A stretch of 7,308 nucleotides of DNA, taken from Planctomycetaceae bacterium (lineage in GTDB: Bacteria > Planctomycetota > Phycisphaerae > Phycisphaerales > SM1A02). The stretch spans positions 1-7,308 of the forward strand of contig NYVB01000069.1 in the NCBI GenBank assembly GCA_002684315.1, written 5' to 3'. How positions within the stretch are numbered: position 1 is the stretch's first letter; the number at the start of each line of letters is the position of its first letter. The position numbers were made by a program, and so were the translations under genes. Of this stretch, positions 5,106 to 7,308 are shown piece after piece. Under the pieces are notes generated by a model. That model saw only the letters and a list, made by a program, of their open reading frames with translations, was not told where the DNA came from and ran no database searches.

Positions 5106-5679
5106 GAAACCCATGACCTCCGAACCCCGAGTGAAGTCCCTGGCCTCCCTGCTCGCAGTCACCGGCTGCGCCGGCATCATGACGAGCTGCAGCCCCCCAC
5201 TCAACGGTACCGACGGACTTCTGGGTGAAAACCCTCTTCCTGCGGTTTCGAGTGATGCTGTGGAGACGGAGAGAGCCGTTTCAACGCAGGCCCTGGGAGA
5301 AGTCGTTCCGTTCGACCGCAGCACCTGGACCACGCACACCATCGTGATCGATCCGTCACAGGTGCAACACCACCCAAGCTACGGATCATCCCAGACGTTC
5401 TGGAACACTTCGCACTCGGTGGACGGGCAGCCGACCATCGAAACCGTGTTCAAGACGGGCAATGCTCGAAGTGATGAGCTCATGAATGGCCTGCTCGCAC
5501 CACTTGGCGCGGGAATCGACCTCGTCCTGCTGCCGATCAGGATGATCGTCACCCCACCCTGGTCGATCATGACCAGCCCGCGCGAGCTGGAGATCATGCC
5601 ACCCTCCGATGATGCCACCCACGATGTTCGAAGCACGTGGCTCGATTCCGACAGCACAGACGGGAAACAAAGACCATGA
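5104..5679 (+). CDS. Small putative lipoprotein of unrecognised family
   Basis: This protein has 191 residues (188 if the start is 5113). A basic N-terminus (EPRVKS) leads to a hydrophobic stretch, LASLLAVTGC, with a lipobox-like Val-Thr-Gly-Cys at residue 22; a second Cys (29) follows. The mature part holds a Thr/Ser-rich linker, a strand-like section (STWTTHTIVIDPSQVQHHPSY, about 73-93) with a His pair, and a hydrophobic segment, LLAPLGAGIDLVLLPIRMIVTPPW (130-153), followed by a polar tail. The latter could be a membrane-associated helix. I know no function; export and lipid anchoring are inferred from the N-terminus. ATG 5104 has GAGGG four bases upstream, ATG 5113 has TAGAAT seven bases upstream, and both are plausible. 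Its TGA overlaps the ATG of the rhodanese gene, so the two are probably co-translated. The divergent neighbour is another putative lipoprotein. Confidence 0.7.
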   Translation: MKPMTSEPRVKSLASLLAVTGCAGIMTSCSPPLNGTDGLLGENPLPAVSSDAVETERAVSTQALGEVVPFDRSTWTTHTIVIDPSQVQHHPSYGSSQTFWNTSHSVDGQPTIETVFKTGNARSDELMNGLLAPLGAGIDLVLLPIRMIVTPPWSIMTSPRELEIMPPSDDATHDVRSTWLDSDSTDGKQRP

Positions 5680-6032
5680 CCGATGCAGATGAACGACCGA
5701 TCAATGAGGACTGGGAACGACGCCCTCGTGATGTCGCACAAAAACTCGCGGCTGGCGAGGACTTCATCCTGATCGACTGCCGACGCCCGGATGAGCTCGA
5801 GATCGCAAGCCTGCCTTGGAACGAACATGTCCCCTTGCAGGAACTCTCAAGCCAACTCGAGAAGCTGGCTCCCTATGAGGACGACGAAGTGATCGTCTAC
5901 TGCCACCACGGAGTTCGCTCGTTGAACTTCGTCGCCATTTTGAGAGAAGCGGGATTCGAGAACGCATGGTCCATGGCCGGCGGAATCGACCGCTGGTCCC
6001 AGCAGATCGACGATTCGATACCCACCTACTGA
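5676..6032 (+). CDS. Single-domain rhodanese-like sulfurtransferase
   Basis: This 118-residue cytoplasmic protein consists of one rhodanese domain. FILIDCRRPDELEIASLP (30-47) is the first CH2-type motif. VIVYCHHGVRSLNFVAILREAGF (72-94) holds the catalytic Cys76 in the loop C-H-H-G-V-R. SMAGGIDRWSQQ (99-110) is the C-terminal CH2-like motif. Such proteins carry a persulfide on the cysteine and pass sulfur to a small thiol or protein acceptor; the six-residue loop is the length typical of sulfurtransferases rather than the longer one of Cdc25-type phosphatases. The acceptor here is unknown. The ATG was chosen for the ATGA overlap with the upstream lipoprotein stop; a start 39 bases earlier would extend into that gene. 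cdsA follows after 19 bases, suggesting one operon, though no metabolic link with lipid synthesis is obvious. Confidence 0.92.
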   Translation: MTDADERPINEDWERRPRDVAQKLAAGEDFILIDCRRPDELEIASLPWNEHVPLQELSSQLEKLAPYEDDEVIVYCHHGVRSLNFVAILREAGFENAWSMAGGIDRWSQQIDDSIPTY

Positions 6033-6041
6033 TTGCCGACC

Positions 6042-6047
6042 GGAGAG
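6042..6047 (+). promoter_or_regulatory. Ribosome-binding site GGAGAG that fixes the TTG start of cdsA
   Basis: GGAG (6042-6045) lies 6 bases before TTG 6052. The nearest downstream in-frame ATG (6127) would remove the first membrane helix, so this site decides for the rare TTG start. Confidence 0.75.
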
Positions 6048-6051
6048 ACTC

Positions 6052-6894
6052 TTGCTCAAGCATCGACTCATCACGGGATCTCTTCTGATCGCCTCCATCC
6101 TGTTGATCGCATTTCTTGATCATCGAATGACCGCTCCAAATGGCACGCTGCCACGCGGACTGCTGCTGGGACTCATCACCTGCGGGCTGGTGGCACCACT
6201 GCTCGCACTTGAACTTGGCGTGATTCTCAACCGCCTCGGAAGCGCTCCTCTTGGTTGGCTGACCTGCCTGGGTTCGATCCTGATCTCGGGCTGCATGTGG
6301 TTGTGTCAGGATTCAGGCGACACGGTTCTGTTGATTCTGAGCGTGGTCTTCACTCTGGCATTCATCTTCGGAGCATCGGGCAGACGAACCAAGGGACTGA
6401 TCACCGATGTGATGGGTTCGCTGTTCGTGACCTTCACGGCCGGGGTGCTTCTCGGATTCTGGCTCATGCTTCGGCGCGAGGAAACAGCGTGGGTGCTCGT
6501 GGGTGCGATTCTCACAGTCAAGATGGCGGACATCGGCGCGTATACGGTGGGGTGCTCGATCGGTCGGCGGCGAATGATTCCATGGCTGAGCCCTAAGAAG
6601 ACCTGGGAAGGCCTGGCGGGTGGAATTCTGTTTTCAGCGACTTGTGGCGCTCTTCTGGCCTGGGCGAGTCCGGGCTTCAGTGAATCAACCGAGGGGATTC
6701 CGCTGATGACGGGACTCATTTTCGGTGTGGTCTGCGCCCTGATCGGCCTTGTGGGTGATTTGAGTGCGAGTGCCCTCAAGCGAGACGCCGGAATCAAGGA
6801 CTCCGGTTCGCTCCTGCCGGGTCTGGGAGGACTGGTCGACACATTGGACAGCCTGCTGCTGGTCGGACCGATCGCATGGTTGATGTTGGGCTGA
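6052..6894 (+). CDS. cdsA: Phosphatidate cytidylyltransferase (CDP-diglyceride synthase)
   Basis: CdsA makes CDP-diacylglycerol from phosphatidic acid and CTP in the inner membrane, the branch point to most phospholipids. The 280-residue protein is almost wholly hydrophobic, with about eight or nine membrane segments (for example 7-22, 36-59, 67-85, 91-108, 121-140, 146-168, 189-206, 217-236 and 266-279). Family motifs are KMADIGAYTVGCSIG (157-171), SPKKTWEG (180-187) and GDLSASALKRDAGIKDSG (235-252). The last part of the signature reads LLPGLGGLVDTLDSL (254-268): the usual GHGG His is Leu257... in GLGG, and the Arg after the Asp is Thr264, while Asp263 and Asp266 remain. Such loosening is, as far as I recall, seen in planctomycetes and some other phyla, so activity is still likely. 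It starts at TTG with a good ribosome-binding site, 19 bases after the rhodanese gene. Confidence 0.93.
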   Translation: MLKHRLITGSLLIASILLIAFLDHRMTAPNGTLPRGLLLGLITCGLVAPLLALELGVILNRLGSAPLGWLTCLGSILISGCMWLCQDSGDTVLLILSVVFTLAFIFGASGRRTKGLITDVMGSLFVTFTAGVLLGFWLMLRREETAWVLVGAILTVKMADIGAYTVGCSIGRRRMIPWLSPKKTWEGLAGGILFSATCGALLAWASPGFSESTEGIPLMTGLIFGVVCALIGLVGDLSASALKRDAGIKDSGSLLPGLGGLVDTLDSLLLVGPIAWLMLG

Positions 6895-6901
6895 GTCCGG
6901 T

Positions 6902-6920
6902 CGGAAGCCCGCACTTCCCG
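6902..6920 (+). terminator. Weak hairpin after cdsA
   Basis: CGGAAG (6902-6907) can pair with CTTCC-CG (6914-6920) with one bulged C around a six-base loop. It starts 7 bases after the cdsA stop. No T-tract follows, so termination is doubtful. The rest of the 121-base gap up to the zinc-ribbon gene holds only the promoter-like block at 6971-6990. Confidence 0.25.
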
Positions 6921-6970
6921 AGGCCGAGGACAGATCTATCTGGTAATCAGTTTGAAACAGGCGCAAACCC

Positions 6971-6990
6971 ATCAGGGAGTGTGCTAGACT
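6971..6990 (+). promoter_or_regulatory. Promoter-like block ending in extended -10 TGC-TAGACT
   Basis: The hexamer TAGACT (6985-6990) is preceded by TGC, an extended -10 arrangement, and by ATCAGGGAGTG, almost the same as the block at 2078-2096. The predicted mRNA start is near 6997, giving a leader of about 19 bases that contains GGAGG. This separates the zinc-ribbon gene from the cdsA operon. Confidence 0.45.
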
Positions 6991-7015
6991 TGAGGACTAT
7001 CAATTGGAGGTCCCG

Positions 7016-7308
7016 ATGGGTCTTACTGACCAGCTTCTGACGCTTTACCGAGTAGACAGCCAGGTACGAGGACTTCGTACCAGAGTCGAAAACGCTCAAC
7101 GATATCTGAACGTTCAGATCAGACAACTTGAGCAACTCACCACCGAACATTCAGAGATGGAACTGAAGGTGCGGCACAAGGAAGCCGGAAACGGAAACCT
7201 TGAGGTCGAGCGAGATACGATTCAGGCTCGGATCGACAAGCTTCGGGACGAACTCAACTCCTGCACCACCAGCAAGCAGTACTCGGCCGTTCAGGACGAG
7301 ATGAAGTC
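7016..7308 (+). CDS. Coiled-coil zinc-ribbon protein (CdsZ/DUF164 family), 5' part
   Basis: The first 97 residues are present; the rest lies beyond the window. The sequence is a long charged coiled coil: TDQLLTLYRVDSQVRGLRTR (4-23), then heptad-like helices to about residue 80, followed by LNSCTTSKQYSAVQDEMK. The element T-x-KEY-SA-x-x-E, here TSKQYSAVQDEM, is the hallmark of the DUF164 (zf-RING_7) family between the two coiled-coil arms. The family ends in a C4 zinc ribbon, not visible here. Known members bind zinc and have roles suggested in nucleic acid or nucleotide metabolism, but the exact job is not settled. ATG 7016 has a strong GGAGG (7006-7010) five bases upstream. Codon use looks somewhat less GC-biased than in its neighbours (CAA, AAC, GAA, CTT), perhaps a sign of higher expression or simply of the coiled-coil composition. 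Confidence 0.88.
   Translation, partial: MGLTDQLLTLYRVDSQVRGLRTRVENAQRYLNVQIRQLEQLTTEHSEMELKVRHKEAGNGNLEVERDTIQARIDKLRDELNSCTTSKQYSAVQDEMK

Noticed and set aside
4980..5342. N-terminal extension of the propeller lipoprotein up to 5342
   Set aside because: It would overlap the divergent lipoprotein gene, and the extra 121 residues look like non-coding translation; a signal peptide begins exactly at 4979.
5379..5828. Minus-strand open frame across the lipoprotein/rhodanese junction
   Set aside because: It spans two real plus-strand genes, one with catalytic rhodanese motifs, and shows no domain of its own.
6306..6914. Minus-strand open frame opposite cdsA
   Set aside because: Ser/Pro/Arg-rich shadow of a well-supported membrane enzyme.
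1..7308. CRISPR array, tRNA, rRNA, insertion sequence, toxin-antitoxin or defence system
   Set aside because: No regularly spaced repeats, cloverleaf-like sequence, transposase motif or known defence domain was found on either strand.

Overview
The window looks like ordinary chromosomal DNA from a G+C-moderate (roughly 58-60 %) bacterium with densely packed genes. The most likely source is a planctomycete, perhaps of the Phycisphaerae. This is an inference from the style of the proteins: a membrane-anchored protein with an atypical SPOR-like tail, a CdsA whose signature reads PGLGG..D instead of PGHGG..DR, small lipoproteins of unrecognised family, and a CdsZ-type zinc-ribbon protein. No mobile element, CRISPR array, tRNA, rRNA or phage gene was seen.

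Left part, minus strand (1-2059): a divergent TIM-barrel protein of the sugar phosphate isomerase/epimerase superfamily, then acpS (holo-ACP synthase), then, after a strong intergenic hairpin, a single-pass membrane protein with a SPOR-like C-terminal domain. At the extreme left edge another minus-strand gene may start at base 14.

Centre, plus strand (2103-3388): a four-helix membrane protein resembling DUF4149, translationally coupled (ATGA overlap) to nth, endonuclease III, whose iron-sulfur cysteine spacing is unusual. It converges on a minus-strand gene (3402-4979) for a large lipoprotein with about ten beta-propeller-like repeats.

Right part, plus strand (5104-7308): a small lipoprotein coupled by another ATGA overlap to a single-domain rhodanese, followed after 19 bases by cdsA (phosphatidate cytidylyltransferase, TTG start with a clear ribosome-binding site). 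After a 121-base spacer with its own promoter-like sequence and a good Shine-Dalgarno comes the start of a coiled-coil zinc-ribbon (CdsZ/DUF164) protein cut off by the window end.

Two genes belong to lipid metabolism (acpS, cdsA) and one to DNA repair (nth); the rest are envelope or housekeeping proteins. I see no new defence or mobile system. The most interesting signal is regulatory: five start codons, four without a Shine-Dalgarno and one ambiguous, each have a TANNNT hexamer 6-9 bases upstream, as expected for leaderless transcripts. Next come the odd Fe-S cysteine spacing in Nth and a possible two-state leader before the propeller lipoprotein.
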